Origin: Clostridiales bacterium
GTDB taxonomy: Bacteria; Bacillota; Clostridia; Christensenellales; Aristaeellaceae
Assembly: GCA_012729115.1 (NCBI GenBank)
Contig: JAAYDR010000016.1
Location: forward strand, 1 to 48,479
DNA: 48,479 bases
Direction of reading: 5' to 3'
Below are positions 34,005 to 42,819 of the stretch, piece after piece. The first letter of the stretch is position 1, and the number at the start of each line of letters is the position of its first letter. Below the pieces are notes generated by a model. That model was not told the DNA's origin. It saw only the letters and a list, made by a program, of their open reading frames with translations, and searched no databases. The position numbers were made by a program, and so were the translations under genes.

Positions 34005-35036
34005 TCACTGAAGCTTAAAGGCAGTGTAAATTTCCTGCATGGTGGTTTCCGTTTCGCCAATGTCCTGGATAAACTCCGCACCGGCAAGCAGGTCGCTGGG
34101 CACGTATACCACCGGATTGTTCAGGTACTCTTCAGGCAAAAAGTCGTTGGCAGCTTTGTTCACGTTCATGTAGGTCTGGGTCAGGGCGTTGTGGGCGGCC
34201 ACCTCCGGGCGCATCAGGTAATCCAGGAACAGATGGGCGTTGTCCACATTGGCCGACTTGGCGGAAAGCACCAGGCCGTCGATGCCAAAGCCAAGTCCTT
34301 CCTTGGGATAGACCACCTTCAAATCCGGACGCTCCAAAAGGGTGTAATACACCTGGGGGGTAAACATATAGGCTACGGACACTTCTCCGTTGATGATAGA
34401 GGTGTAGGGGGTGTTGTAGTCAAAGACCCGGATGTTCGCAAACAGAGGCATCAGCTTTTCCTTGGCCTGGGCCAGCACCTGGGGGTCTGTCTCATTAAAG
34501 CTTTTGCCCATGGTTTTCAGGGTGATGCCCAGCACATTGCGGGCATCGTCAATCATGACGATGCTGTCCTCAAGGGCCGGGTTCCACAGATCCTCATAGC
34601 CGGTGATTTCCACATCCACCTTCGCAGGATCATACACAATCAGGGGCGTTCCTGCCATGTAAGGGATCACGTACTCATTGGCAGGATCATAATATTGGCT
34701 CAGGAAGGCCGGGTCCAGATTTCCGTAATTGGGAAGCTTGTTCTTGTCAAGCGGCTGGAGCAGCCCGGCTTTTTGCATAATCTGCAAGGCATAGTCGCTG
34801 GCCAGCACCAGGTCGTAGCCTTCACCTCCGCTTTGGCTCATTTTAAGCATCATGTCGTCATTGGTCTCGGCGGGGGAATAGACCACGTCAATGCCGGTCT
34901 CTGCCTCGAAATTTGCGATCACTTCATCGTCGATGTAGGTTTCCCAGGTAAAGAGGTTGAGCATCTTGCTACCCTCGGCTAGGGAGACGCCGGGGAGCAA
35001 AAGCAAGGCAACAAGCAAGGCAACAATTTTTTTCAT
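34005..35036 (-). CDS. potD: Spermidine/putrescine-binding protein
   Basis: This 343-residue binding protein delivers polyamines to the PotBC permease. The N-terminus has a signal peptide (MKKIVALLVALLLLPGVSLAEG) with no lipobox cysteine. The mature start NLFTWETYIDDEVIANFE is characteristic of PotD/PotF. AAAGGAG lies 8 bases before the ATG. It is the fourth gene of potABCD with 82 bases separating it from potC. Spermidine versus putrescine cannot be decided. Confidence 0.94.
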   Translation of the reverse strand: MKKIVALLVALLLLPGVSLAEGSKMLNLFTWETYIDDEVIANFEAETGIDVVYSPAETNDDMMLKMSQSGGEGYDLVLASDYALQIMQKAGLLQPLDKNKLPNYGNLDPAFLSQYYDPANEYVIPYMAGTPLIVYDPAKVDVEITGYEDLWNPALEDSIVMIDDARNVLGITLKTMGKSFNETDPQVLAQAKEKLMPLFANIRVFDYNTPYTSIINGEVSVAYMFTPQVYYTLLERPDLKVVYPKEGLGFGIDGLVLSAKSANVDNAHLFLDYLMRPEVAAHNALTQTYMNVNKAANDFLPEEYLNNPVVYVPSDLLAGAEFIQDIGETETTMQEIYTAFKLQ

Positions 35037-35118
35037 GGGTGATTCTCCTTTCCAATTTGGGATTCCTATGGATTTCCATGGGTCTTTTCATCCTTGGGCG
35101 GCAGCGGCAGGGAGGGCA

Positions 35119-35955
35119 TCATGCGCGTTTGGCAGCCTTGCGCCGATTCCTGGCCTCCTTTATGGCGCTCAGATACTGACTCAGGGCAATGGCCAGGAAG
35201 GCAACGGCGATCATCACGCTGCAAAGTGCGTTGATCTGGGGGGATACGCCAACCTTTACGCTGGAATACACCTTGATGGGCAAGGTCACGGAGCTGGGGC
35301 CGTACACGAAGAAGCTGATGATGAAATCATCCAGGGACATGGCCATGGCCAGGAACGCGCCGGAAATGATGGCGGGCCGCACCAGGGGCATTGTGATGTC
35401 CGTCAGCACCCGCCTGGGCGTGGCCCCCAGGTCCCGGGCTGCGTCAAAGAGGGCCGGATCCATCCCCGCCAGCATGCTCTTCACGGTCAGAAAGATGTAG
35501 GGGATGCAGAAGGTGGTATGGGCAAGCACCAGGGTCAGTTCTCCAAAGGGGAGGCCCACCCCGTAGAACACTGCCATAAAAGCCATTCCCAGGATGATTT
35601 CCGGAATCATGATGGGCAAGGATACCAGGGTTTCCATGATGCCTTCACTCCGGGAACGCCTGGACTCCGGCAGCAGGCTGCGCTGTGTCATGCCGATGGC
35701 ACCCAGTGTGCCGATCACCACGGAGATCAGGGTGGACCAAAAGGCCACCTTGGCGCTCATCCACAGGGCGGCCCCGTAGCCCCGGGTGCCGGAAAACAGA
35801 TCCCGGTACCACCTGGTGGTAAAGCCCAGGAATTCCACCGGGTTGCGGCCTGTGTTTGCATTGAAGGAATAGGCTACCACCGTGACGATGGGCAGATACA
35901 GCACCAGCAGTACCAATGCCATAAAAAGGATCGATAGGAAGGAATGCCGCTTCAT
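35119..35955 (-). CDS. potC: Spermidine/putrescine ABC permease
   Basis: This 278-residue permease has six helices and the EAA-type loop (ALFDAARDLGATPRRVLTDITMP). The N-terminus VVAYSFNA and the stretch WYRDLFSG are typical of PotC. GGGGGGAAGAG precedes the ATG. It begins 11 bases after potB and works with PotA, PotB and PotD. Confidence 0.95.
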   Translation of the reverse strand: MKRHSFLSILFMALVLLVLYLPIVTVVAYSFNANTGRNPVEFLGFTTRWYRDLFSGTRGYGAALWMSAKVAFWSTLISVVIGTLGAIGMTQRSLLPESRRSRSEGIMETLVSLPIMIPEIILGMAFMAVFYGVGLPFGELTLVLAHTTFCIPYIFLTVKSMLAGMDPALFDAARDLGATPRRVLTDITMPLVRPAIISGAFLAMAMSLDDFIISFFVYGPSSVTLPIKVYSSVKVGVSPQINALCSVMIAVAFLAIALSQYLSAIKEARNRRKAAKRA

Positions 35956-35966
35956 GCTCTTCCCCC

Positions 35967-36824
35967 CTAAAACAGGCTCATGTCGTTTGTGCCGCCCAAT
36001 TTGCGGTACACCACGATCACGGCGGAGGTTACGGCCAGCAGCAATACGCTCAGCGCTGCAGCCAGGGGGATGTTCCGGCTGCCAATCAGCTTCTGAATCA
36101 GCCCGCCTGCCAGCACATTCTTGCTGCCTCCCAGCAGATCGCTCAGAAAGAACAACCCCATGGAGGGAATGAACACCAGCACGCAGCCTGCCAGCAGCCC
36201 GGGCAGGGTCAAGGGCACGGTAATGGTCAAAAAGGCGGTAAAGGGTTTCGCCCCCAGGTCCCTGGCAGCCTCCACCACGGAAAAGTTCAGCTTTTCCACC
36301 GTGGTGAAGGTGGGCAAAATCATAAACGGGATCAAGGCATACACCATGCCCAGCAACACCGCTCCCTGGGTGTTGAGGAGCTTGAGGGGTTCGTCGGTGA
36401 GGCCCAGGGCGATGAACAGGTTGTTAAGAGGGCCGTTGGCAATCAGCAAAATACGCCAGCCGTATATGCGAATCAGGGCATTGGTCCAAAAGGGTACGAT
36501 CACAAGAAGCATCACCAGGGTGCGGGCCTTGGGTTTCAGCCTGGCCATGAAATAGCCGAAGGGATATCCCACCACAATGCAGATGGCGGTGGTCTGGAAG
36601 GCCAAAACCAGGCTGTTGAACAGTACACGCAGATACTGGGGGTCAAAGAGCCTGGCATAGTTCTGGAGGGTTACCTCACCGGTGGCACCCAGGGTCTCCC
36701 CGGGGGTGAGAAAACTGAGCGTCACTACATACAGCAAGGACACAAACACGAAGGCCAGGGTCCACAGATACATCGGCAGCTTCAGTAACCGCAGGAAGGC
36801 AAGATCACGCTTTTGGTGGTCCAT
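35967..36824 (-). CDS. potB: Spermidine/putrescine ABC permease
   Basis: This 285-residue permease has six helices and an EAA loop (VVEAARDLGAKPFTAFLTITVPLTLP region). The start is placed at the ATG at 36824, one base after the potA stop codon (TGA-t-ATG), implying translational coupling. The open frame reaches 19 codons into potA, which would be an unlikely overlap. It forms the channel with PotC. Confidence 0.95.
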   Translation of the reverse strand: MDHQKRDLAFLRLLKLPMYLWTLAFVFVSLLYVVTLSFLTPGETLGATGEVTLQNYARLFDPQYLRVLFNSLVLAFQTTAICIVVGYPFGYFMARLKPKARTLVMLLVIVPFWTNALIRIYGWRILLIANGPLNNLFIALGLTDEPLKLLNTQGAVLLGMVYALIPFMILPTFTTVEKLNFSVVEAARDLGAKPFTAFLTITVPLTLPGLLAGCVLVFIPSMGLFFLSDLLGGSKNVLAGGLIQKLIGSRNIPLAAALSVLLLAVTSAVIVVYRKLGGTNDMSLF

Positions 36825-36825
36825 A

Positions 36826-37953
36826 TCACTCACCTTCCCCAAGGTCAGGCGCGGAGGGGTCATTCGGCACCAGGGGCGCATGGCGGATATCCCAGCCCAC
36901 GGATACGGTTTCTCCGATGGGGTAGGCGTCCAGCTCTGCGGCCTGGGACATCGCGGTAAGGGTCAGTTCCTCCGACAGGGCAATACGGGTGTGCTGCAGG
37001 CCCCCGGCGTACTCTTTGCTGAGGATGCGGCCTGTGAGGGACATATCAAACTGGCTGTTATAGCCATACAGCACCCGCTGCGGCCGCAGGCAAAGAATCA
37101 GCTCCTCCCCCTGGGCAATGGGGAAGCGGCTGTCGGAAAGGGCGGGGACCAGGACGCCCTTCACGTTCAGGGTAAGGCGGTTCTCTTCGCCAAGGGCTTC
37201 CACCCGGCCTTTCAGCAGGTTGCTCTGTCCCACAAACCCGGCAACAAACACGGTTTCCGGATGTTCATACACCTGCTCGGGGGTGCCGATCTGCTCGATG
37301 CGCCCATCCTGCATGATGACCACCCGGGTGGACATGTTCAAGGCTTCTTCCTGGTCGTGGGTAATGTAGAGGAAGGTGATGCCCAGCTGCTGTTGAAGCC
37401 TTTTGAGCTCCTGCTGCATTTGCTGGCGCAGCTTCAGGTCCAGTGCACCCAAAGGCTCATCCAGCAGCAGAATCTTGGGCTTAAGCACCAGCGCCCGGGC
37501 GATGGCCACCCGCTGCCGCTGGCCGCCGGAGAGTTGGGTGGGCATCCGGCGTTCATACCCCTGGAGCCGCACCAGGGACAGGGCCTCATGCACCAGTTCT
37601 TTCTGACGGGCTTTGGGTACATGCCGAAGCTTGAGGCCATAGGCGATGTTTTGGAATACATTCATGTGGGGGAACAGTGCATAGTTCTGAAAAACGGTAT
37701 TCACCCCGCGCTGCTCCGGCGGCAGGGAGGTCACATCCTGGTTTTCCAGGTATACCTTGCCGCTGCTGGGACGCTCCAGCCCCGCGATAATCCGAATGGT
37801 AGTGGTCTTGCCACAGCCGCTGGGGCCTAAAAGGGTCAAAAATTCACCGGCAAAGATGTCCAAATCCATGTTGCGAAGCACCTCGCCCTGGCCATAATCC
37901 TTGGACAGGCCGGACAGGCGAAGGATGGGGTTTGCCGTGTCTTGCGTACTCAC
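36826..37953 (-). CDS. potA: Spermidine/putrescine ABC transporter ATPase
   Basis: This 375-residue ATPase drives polyamine import. It shows Walker [10 protein letters not shown], the Q-loop, signature LSGGQRQR, Walker [13 protein letters not shown] and the switch histidine in [10 protein letters not shown]-terminal TOBE domain (about 240-360) is present. The start is GTG with AAAGGAGAG upstream. It is the first pot gene and lies 61 bases downstream of arsR on the same strand. Confidence 0.96.
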   Translation of the reverse strand: MSTQDTANPILRLSGLSKDYGQGEVLRNMDLDIFAGEFLTLLGPSGCGKTTTIRIIAGLERPSSGKVYLENQDVTSLPPEQRGVNTVFQNYALFPHMNVFQNIAYGLKLRHVPKARQKELVHEALSLVRLQGYERRMPTQLSGGQRQRVAIARALVLKPKILLLDEPLGALDLKLRQQMQQELKRLQQQLGITFLYITHDQEEALNMSTRVVIMQDGRIEQIGTPEQVYEHPETVFVAGFVGQSNLLKGRVEALGEENRLTLNVKGVLVPALSDSRFPIAQGEELILCLRPQRVLYGYNSQFDMSLTGRILSKEYAGGLQHTRIALSEELTLTAMSQAAELDAYPIGETVSVGWDIRHAPLVPNDPSAPDLGEGE

Positions 37954-38014
37954 GTTTTCTCTCCTTTGGATGCGCTATGGGAATTGCCGGGAATCATGCT
38001 CCGCTGCCCAGGTT

Positions 38015-38305
38015 TCAGGGTTGGGCCTGTTGGGCTTGGCACAGGGCAGTGAGCAGTGAATGGATGCTGGGCCAAAGGGAGCGGTTCACGGAGTAAATCA
38101 CCTGGCAACCTTCCCGCTGAGCATTGACCAGGCCCGCGTCCACCAACAGGCGCATGTGGTAGCTGATGGTGGGCTGGGTACAGCAAAAGGACTTGTTGAT
38201 TTCGCAGGCATTCATATCCGCCTTGGATAGCATGAGCAGAATCTGCAGCCGCGTTTCATCGCACAGCGTTTTAAGGATGGGGATGGCGGCTTTGCAACAG
38301 TCCAT
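38015..38305 (-). CDS. ArsR-family winged-helix regulator
   Basis: This 96-residue repressor-type protein has the ArsR/SmtB fold, with recognition helix TQPTISYHMRLLVDAGLV. It contains seven cysteines before residue 70 (C3, C4, C15, C34, C41, C42, C67); C34 lies where metal-sensing ArsR proteins carry their alpha-3 cysteines and C41/C42 just before the recognition helix, so a thiol or metal signal is possible. The ATG follows TAGGAGC. A 9-bp inverted repeat lies between its promoter and start, suggesting self-repression. It heads the polyamine operon, an unusual partner. Confidence 0.9.
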   Translation of the reverse strand: MDCCKAAIPILKTLCDETRLQILLMLSKADMNACEINKSFCCTQPTISYHMRLLVDAGLVNAQREGCQVIYSVNRSLWPSIHSLLTALCQAQQAQP

Positions 38306-38328
38306 ACGATGCTCCTAATAAGAGAATT

Positions 38329-38352
38329 CAATATAGAACAGTCTCTATATTG
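38329..38352 (-). promoter_or_regulatory. Probable ArsR operator
   Basis: CAATATAGA (38329-38337) and TCTATATTG (38344-38352) are perfect 9-bp inverted repeats around 6 bases. The site is just downstream of the -10 element, a blocking position. Confidence 0.7.
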
Positions 38353-38361
38353 TTCCTCCTT

Positions 38362-38390
38362 ATTGTAAGCCTGTCATAGATGATTGTCAA
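38362..38390 (-). promoter_or_regulatory. Sigma-A promoter of arsR-potABCD
   Basis: On the minus strand, TTGACA (38390-38385) and TACAAT (38367-38362) are 17 bases apart. Confidence 0.8.
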
Positions 38391-38417
38391 TATTGCCGGT
38401 GAAGAAATGAGAAACAA

Positions 38418-38468
38418 CAGCCTGCAAAGCGCTCCATGTGCGCTGTATGGAGGAAGCCGCACAGGCTG
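38418..38468 (-). terminator. Nested hairpin downstream of the VOC gene
   Basis: Outer arms CAGCCTG (38418-38424) and CAGGCTG (38462-38468) enclose a CTCCAT/ATGGAG stem. On the minus strand the flank is T-rich but has no solid U run, so termination is only likely. Confidence 0.45.
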
Positions 38469-38473
38469 ACTTC

Positions 38474-38902
38474 CTACAGCAATGTAAAATGGGGGCTCTC
38501 AAAAACTGATTTCATTTGACACAGACAGAAAGGGTGTCCGGCGGGGTCAATCAGAACCTTCCAATCTTCAGAAAACTGCTCCTGCGCGATGGTTGCTCCG
38601 CATTGGAGTGCATATTGAACCGACTGGTTCAAGTCTTTCACAGCAAAGTCAAGATGCGCCATCTGTTGCTGAGCCTGCGGTTTTTGCGGCCATACGGGCG
38701 GCTCATATTCGGGGTTTCGCTGAAATGTAATGCAGGGATATGCCCCCTGGTTTGTTCCCGGAGCGCCCACGCATACATAATCTTCGTCACGGAACGGTAT
38801 CTCCCACTCAAGCAGCGCCGCATAAAATTCTGCCAGTTCATTCGGGTCTTTGCAATCCAATGTAAAAGCGTACATTTTGATTTTCCGTCCATCACCTGTC
38901 AC
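38474..38902 (-). CDS. VOC-superfamily (glyoxalase-like) protein
   Basis: This 142-residue protein has the two beta-alpha-beta-beta-beta modules of the vicinal-oxygen-chelate fold: an N-terminal one (YAFTLDCKDPNELAEFY) and a C-terminal one (HLDFAVKDLNQSVQYA, ending in DPAGHPFCLCQ). Members include glyoxalases, dioxygenases and antibiotic-binding proteins; the substrate is unknown. The chosen start is a GTG at 38902 with GGGAGG 7 bases upstream; an ATG nine codons downstream is an alternative. It is transcribed alone. Confidence 0.85.
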   Translation of the reverse strand: MTGDGRKIKMYAFTLDCKDPNELAEFYAALLEWEIPFRDEDYVCVGAPGTNQGAYPCITFQRNPEYEPPVWPQKPQAQQQMAHLDFAVKDLNQSVQYALQCGATIAQEQFSEDWKVLIDPAGHPFCLCQMKSVFESPHFTLL

Positions 38903-38972
38903 ACGAACACCTCCCAATCAGGTAAGAAAGAGCAACGACCAATGTCTTGTGAATTTTCCATTTCATTGATGC

Positions 38973-39001
38973 AAAAAGCCCCTGCTATGGAAAGCGGGGG
39001 C
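38973..39001 (-). terminator. Intrinsic terminator of nadD-rsfS
   Basis: On the minus strand GCCCC...GGGGC with an inner GCT/AGC stem (one mismatch) is followed by TTTTT. Confidence 0.8.
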
Positions 39002-39014
39002 AAGCAATACGGCA

Positions 39015-39371
39015 CTATTTTTCGTCATCTTCAAAGGGGAGGGGAATATGGTTGGTGCCATCGTCCCACAGCTTATCCAGGCGGTAGAACTCCCTCTCCT
39101 CCGTATGGAAAAGATGCACCAGTATGGAGCCGTAATCCAGCACGATCCATCGCCCTTCCTGATACCCTTCCTTGCGCAGCGGATGGATGTGAAGCTCAGC
39201 CAGACGGTCCTCCACTTGGTCGGCCAGGGTTCTCACCTGTATGGCGCTGCGGCCGCTGGCAATCACCATGCAGTCGGTGATTACCGTCAGGGCGGAAACG
39301 TCCAGGGCTACGATCTGCTGGGCTTTCTTTTCATACAGGAGGGTAGCGATGCGGGAGATCAGTTCATTCAT
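39015..39371 (-). CDS. rsfS: Ribosome silencing factor RsfS
   Basis: This 118-residue protein binds ribosomal protein L14 on the large subunit and blocks subunit joining when nutrients are scarce. Family features are DVSALTVITDCMVIASGRSAIQVRTLAD and the C-terminal YQEGRWIVLDYGSILVHLF. Its ATG overlaps the end of nadD-yqeK by 8 bases (coupled translation), the conserved nadD-yqeK-rsfS order. A terminator follows. Confidence 0.96.
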   Translation of the reverse strand: MNELISRIATLLYEKKAQQIVALDVSALTVITDCMVIASGRSAIQVRTLADQVEDRLAELHIHPLRKEGYQEGRWIVLDYGSILVHLFHTEEREFYRLDKLWDDGTNHIPLPFEDDEK

Positions 39372-40611
39372 GGGCTTCGCTCCTTTTGCTTTCTTGGGGT
39401 GTCAGACGGGCCAGCCAGTCCGCCACCCTTTGGGTGCTGGGGTGAAGGGCGGTCTTTTGGGTTGTTACATATTCCATGGTGGATTGGAGCATGCGGTTCA
39501 TCCCAGCCACCAGGTCCTCCCGGGCCAGGGCCCGCACCTCCAGCAAGGCGGGGTACAGGGTGCGGGAGGGCTCGATTTTATCCGCCAGATAAAGGATCAT
39601 GTCCAAGGGTAGCATACCCACTTTGCCCACGGTGTGACACCCGATGGCTGAGAGAATGTTGGGGTCATCAATGCCGTATCGGGTTTTGGTCAATTCTGCG
39701 CCCACAGGGCCGTGGAGCAGGCTCTGGCTTGCCAGGGTCTCCTCGTCCAGGAGTAAATGCTGCTCCTGGGCAATTCTTTTCAATTCCAGTAGGGGAAGGC
39801 ATTTGGCACAGTCATGAAGCAGGCCTGCCAGCGCGGCTGCATCCGGATCCTCCCCATGGATCTGGGCCAGTTCTCGGGCGGTATGGGCCACCAGCAGGGA
39901 GTGTAGAAGACGCTTGTCGCTCAGCGCCGACCGAAGGGTGGGATAGAAGGAGGCAGCGCGGGGCGGGGAAGCCGGCACACCGTAGAGGCCCATGATCCGG
40001 ATGTATTCCATCACCTGGGGCATCAGGCCGTTGGGCTCCAGACCCTGGGAGAGGGACTGGCGAATATCGGTGGAGGAGATGTCCATGGGAGCAAGGGAGA
40101 GAAAGGTAAAGCGCGCCCCCCGGACCTCCAGTTCCTGGCGCATAGAAGGGATAGCCGCATTGTCGCTCAGGCGCCGGCTTACCAGAAAATGGCACAGGGC
40201 AAAGACTTCATCGGGTTGATGCCAGTTGGGCAGATCCAGCAGGGTGTCCTCTCCGATGATGTAAAACAGCTCGGCGAAGGGAAATTGCTTTTTCAGCAGG
40301 AGCAAGGTATCCAGGGTATAAATCGTGCCGCTCCGGTCCAGCTCGATCCGGGAAGCGGTAAACAGGGGCTTGCCGATGAGGGCAAGCCGGGTCATTTCAA
40401 AACGATCCTCTGCCGGTGCAAGGCCCTCTTTCTTATGGGGAGGGTTGCCTGTTGGCAGGAACAGGACACGAGTGAGGCGGCCCTCCTTCAGGGCCGACAC
40501 CGCCAGATCCAGATGCCGGCTGTGGATGGGGTTGAAGCTGCCGCCCATGATGCCGATACGCTCTTTGGGCGGAGTCTCCTCCCTCTTGATCTCCACAGGG
40601 TCTTTGGACAA
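39364..40611 (-). CDS. nadD: NadD-YqeK fusion: nicotinate-nucleotide adenylyltransferase and HD hydrolase
   Basis: This 415-residue protein joins two enzymes usually encoded separately. Residues 18-212 are NadD, which makes deamido-NAD from nicotinate mononucleotide and ATP, with GGSFNPIHSRH and ISSTDIR motifs. Residues about 225-400 are YqeK, an HD-domain hydrolase (diadenosine tetraphosphate hydrolase in characterised members), with H237, HD at 266-267, H300 and D344. The start is a TTG at 40611, because AAGGAGG lies 9 bases upstream of it, while the open frame begins ten codons earlier. The usual GH after HxxH in NadD is RH here. Confidence 0.92.
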   Translation of the reverse strand: MSKDPVEIKREETPPKERIGIMGGSFNPIHSRHLDLAVSALKEGRLTRVLFLPTGNPPHKKEGLAPAEDRFEMTRLALIGKPLFTASRIELDRSGTIYTLDTLLLLKKQFPFAELFYIIGEDTLLDLPNWHQPDEVFALCHFLVSRRLSDNAAIPSMRQELEVRGARFTFLSLAPMDISSTDIRQSLSQGLEPNGLMPQVMEYIRIMGLYGVPASPPRAASFYPTLRSALSDKRLLHSLLVAHTARELAQIHGEDPDAAALAGLLHDCAKCLPLLELKRIAQEQHLLLDEETLASQSLLHGPVGAELTKTRYGIDDPNILSAIGCHTVGKVGMLPLDMILYLADKIEPSRTLYPALLEVRALAREDLVAGMNRMLQSTMEYVTTQKTALHPSTQRVADWLARLTPQESKRSEAHE

Positions 40612-40644
40612 GGGGTGATGCCTCCTTCGCATTTGAATCAATCC

Positions 40645-40650
40645 ATTATA
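40645..40650 (-). promoter_or_regulatory. -10 element of nadD-rsfS
   Basis: On the minus strand a perfect TATAAT is preceded by a T-rich run; no clear -35. The start would be about 27 bases before the TTG codon. Confidence 0.5.
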
Positions 40651-40729
40651 CTAAAAAAATACCAAAAGGGGAAGTCTTTGGAGGGATGGATTCCCAGCTT
40701 GGGCCGCATGGAGGGAGGGAAGGTTCACC

Positions 40730-41569
40730 ATGGAGCAATATCGACAAAAAACACCCCTGGCTACCGCTATGGACCGGCTGCTGCTGCGGCTGGCGGTGGT
40801 AGGTTTGGGGGTGGGATGGTTTCTGTTTTTGTGGGGTGTTACCTTGCCGGCCTTTACGGCGGGCTTTGCCTTTGGCTGCCTGTTATGGTTGTCCCTGAGG
40901 CGTTTTGAGGCCATGTCCATTCAAAAGAAAGAAAAGCAGCTTCGCAGGGTCATCGGCGGCGAGCTGGCGCTGGACAGGCTTTTGCTGATGCCCTCCCGTC
41001 ACGCAGCTTTTCAGGCAGCCATGTGGCTGCTGCCCAAGGTTCCCCTGGAAATGCAAAAGACCACGGAAAGCGGCGTCCTGTGCAAGTACAAGGGTGAGAC
41101 GGCGCTGGTGCAGCTTATTGCCCAGCACAAGAGCATCCCTGTGACGGTGCAGCAGATCATTGATGTGCATAAGGAGTGCAAAGCTCACAAGGTATCCCGC
41201 TGTGTGATCTGCCTGACCGCTCCATTAAGCCGGGAAGGAATGGCATACATTGAGAAGGCGAAGCCTGAGATGAAGGTTGTCCCCAGGGAGGAGTTGATCC
41301 GCTTGGCGGGGCATGCCTTTCCCGCCACGGATGAGGAGCTCAGCGGCATGGCAAAGAGTGGACAGCGGCATACGGGCTGGAGGCGGTGGGTGGAACTGGT
41401 GCTCTCCCCTGACCGGGCCAAGGGATATTTTGTCTATGGTCTTGGCCTGGCGATGCTGTCCTTGATTACGGGGCTGTGGTATTACTCCCTTCCCGCGGTC
41501 ATCTGTCTGGCTCTGTGCGTGCTCAGCCGGTGGTATCGGCCCAAGGACAAAAAGGAGAGCTTCTGGTGA
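40730..41569 (+). CDS. Membrane protein with possible Mrr-like nuclease-fold domain
   Basis: I do not recognise a named gene. This 279-residue protein has two helices near the N-terminus (about 20-60), a soluble middle (about 70-210) and two helices near the C-terminus (about 228-265). The middle part (SGVLCKYKGETALVQLIAQ, then VTVQQIIDVHKECKAHKVSRCVICLT) resembles restriction-endonuclease/Mrr-type domains found in some membrane proteins, but the catalytic D-x-K pattern is not clear, so activity cannot be claimed. A strong ribosome site (AGGGAGGGAAGG) supports the ATG. It is divergent from nadD and convergent with the cysteine desulfurase, 2 bases away. Confidence 0.75.
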   Translation: MEQYRQKTPLATAMDRLLLRLAVVGLGVGWFLFLWGVTLPAFTAGFAFGCLLWLSLRRFEAMSIQKKEKQLRRVIGGELALDRLLLMPSRHAAFQAAMWLLPKVPLEMQKTTESGVLCKYKGETALVQLIAQHKSIPVTVQQIIDVHKECKAHKVSRCVICLTAPLSREGMAYIEKAKPEMKVVPREELIRLAGHAFPATDEELSGMAKSGQRHTGWRRWVELVLSPDRAKGYFVYGLGLAMLSLITGLWYYSLPAVICLALCVLSRWYRPKDKKESFW

Positions 41570-41571
41570 GG

Positions 41572-42714
41572 CTATCGTATGCTTTCCCGCATCAACTTTC
41601 CCACGGCTTGGACAAAGAGGTCCACCTCTTCCTCCGTGTTGTAGATGCCCACGCTGGCACGGCAAGCCCCGGTTTGCAGGGTGCCCAGCCACTGGTGCAT
41701 GGCCGGGGCGCAATGCAGGCCTGCCCGGATGGCAAAACCCTGCCGGGCCAGGGAGTCCGCCATGGATCCTCCATCCATGCCCTTGGGAACGAAGCTCACT
41801 ACACCCACTTTGGGAGCCTCAGAGTCCCCCAGCAGACGGACATCCGGGGTGTTGCTCAATCCCTCCCGCATTCGGGCGGCCAATTGGGCCTCGTAGGCCT
41901 CAATCTCTGCCCGGTGCCGGAAAGCAAACCGGGCCCCCACCAAAAGCCCGGCAATGCCCGGGAGATTGGATGTACCGCTCTCATACCGATCCGGGAGGGC
42001 CGTGGGTTGGAGCATGCTCTCGCTTTGGGAGCCGGTACCCCCTGCCATCAGGGGCCTGGGAAACATCCCCTGGCCAAGCAGCAGTATCCCTGTGCCATGA
42101 GGTCCCAACAGCCCCTTGTGCCCCGGCATAGCCACCATGTCGGCTCCCAGCGCAGCAGGGGATACGTCCAGGATTCCGGCTGTTTGGGCCGCATCCACCA
42201 GCAGGGGGATGCCGTGCGCTTTAAGCACCTGGGCCAGGCTGGCCACCGGTTGGATTACCCCTGTAACATTGCTGGCATGACAGATCACGCACAGTGCTGT
42301 TTTGGGGGTGATGGCAGCATGGAGGGTCTCAGGGGACAGCAGCCCCCGGCCATCCGGCTGTAGGGGAACTACCTTGATCTGGCCTTGTTGTTCATAGCCT
42401 TTCAGCACGCGCATTACGGCGTTGTGCTCCCCATGAGAGGTGATCACCTCGTCCCCTTCAAAAAGCGTCCCTCGAATTGCGATGTTTAATGCCTCGGTGC
42501 AGTTGGCGGTGAAGATCACCTGCTCAGGACCGGGCAGGCCAAAGGATTGAGCCAGCATTTCCCGGCAGGTCTCGATCACGCGCCCACCGCACAGGGACAG
42601 GCGGTGCCCGGCCCGACCGGGGTTCCCCCCAATCCGATTCAGCGTCCCCGCCATGGCGCGAGCTACCATGGGAGGCTTGGGGAACGATGTAGCTGCGTTG
42701 TCCAGATAGATCAT
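41572..42714 (-). CDS. Cysteine desulfurase family protein (class V aminotransferase)
   Basis: This 380-residue PLP enzyme removes sulfur or selenium from cysteine or selenocysteine. The PLP lysine is K200 in MPGHKGLLGPHG, the cofactor histidine is in SHGEHNAV, and the catalytic cysteine is C335 in AGLHCAPAMH. Its start MIYLDNAATSFPKP is typical of the subgroup that sits beside DUF3343 genes and is linked with selenium-dependent molybdenum hydroxylases. A DUF3343 gene is indeed divergent from it, 105 bases away. It is not the housekeeping IscS, as no IscU or NifU is nearby. Confidence 0.9.
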   Translation of the reverse strand: MIYLDNAATSFPKPPMVARAMAGTLNRIGGNPGRAGHRLSLCGGRVIETCREMLAQSFGLPGPEQVIFTANCTEALNIAIRGTLFEGDEVITSHGEHNAVMRVLKGYEQQGQIKVVPLQPDGRGLLSPETLHAAITPKTALCVICHASNVTGVIQPVASLAQVLKAHGIPLLVDAAQTAGILDVSPAALGADMVAMPGHKGLLGPHGTGILLLGQGMFPRPLMAGGTGSQSESMLQPTALPDRYESGTSNLPGIAGLLVGARFAFRHRAEIEAYEAQLAARMREGLSNTPDVRLLGDSEAPKVGVVSFVPKGMDGGSMADSLARQGFAIRAGLHCAPAMHQWLGTLQTGACRASVGIYNTEEEVDLFVQAVGKLMRESIR

Positions 42715-42819
42715 CAGGGCACTCCCTTTCTTCCGTTGGGCAACCGCCCGCCGTCACGGTTCTCACCATCCATGGGGGCCGCCGTATACTGTATGAGAAA
42801 GGAAGGGGGATATGAACCC

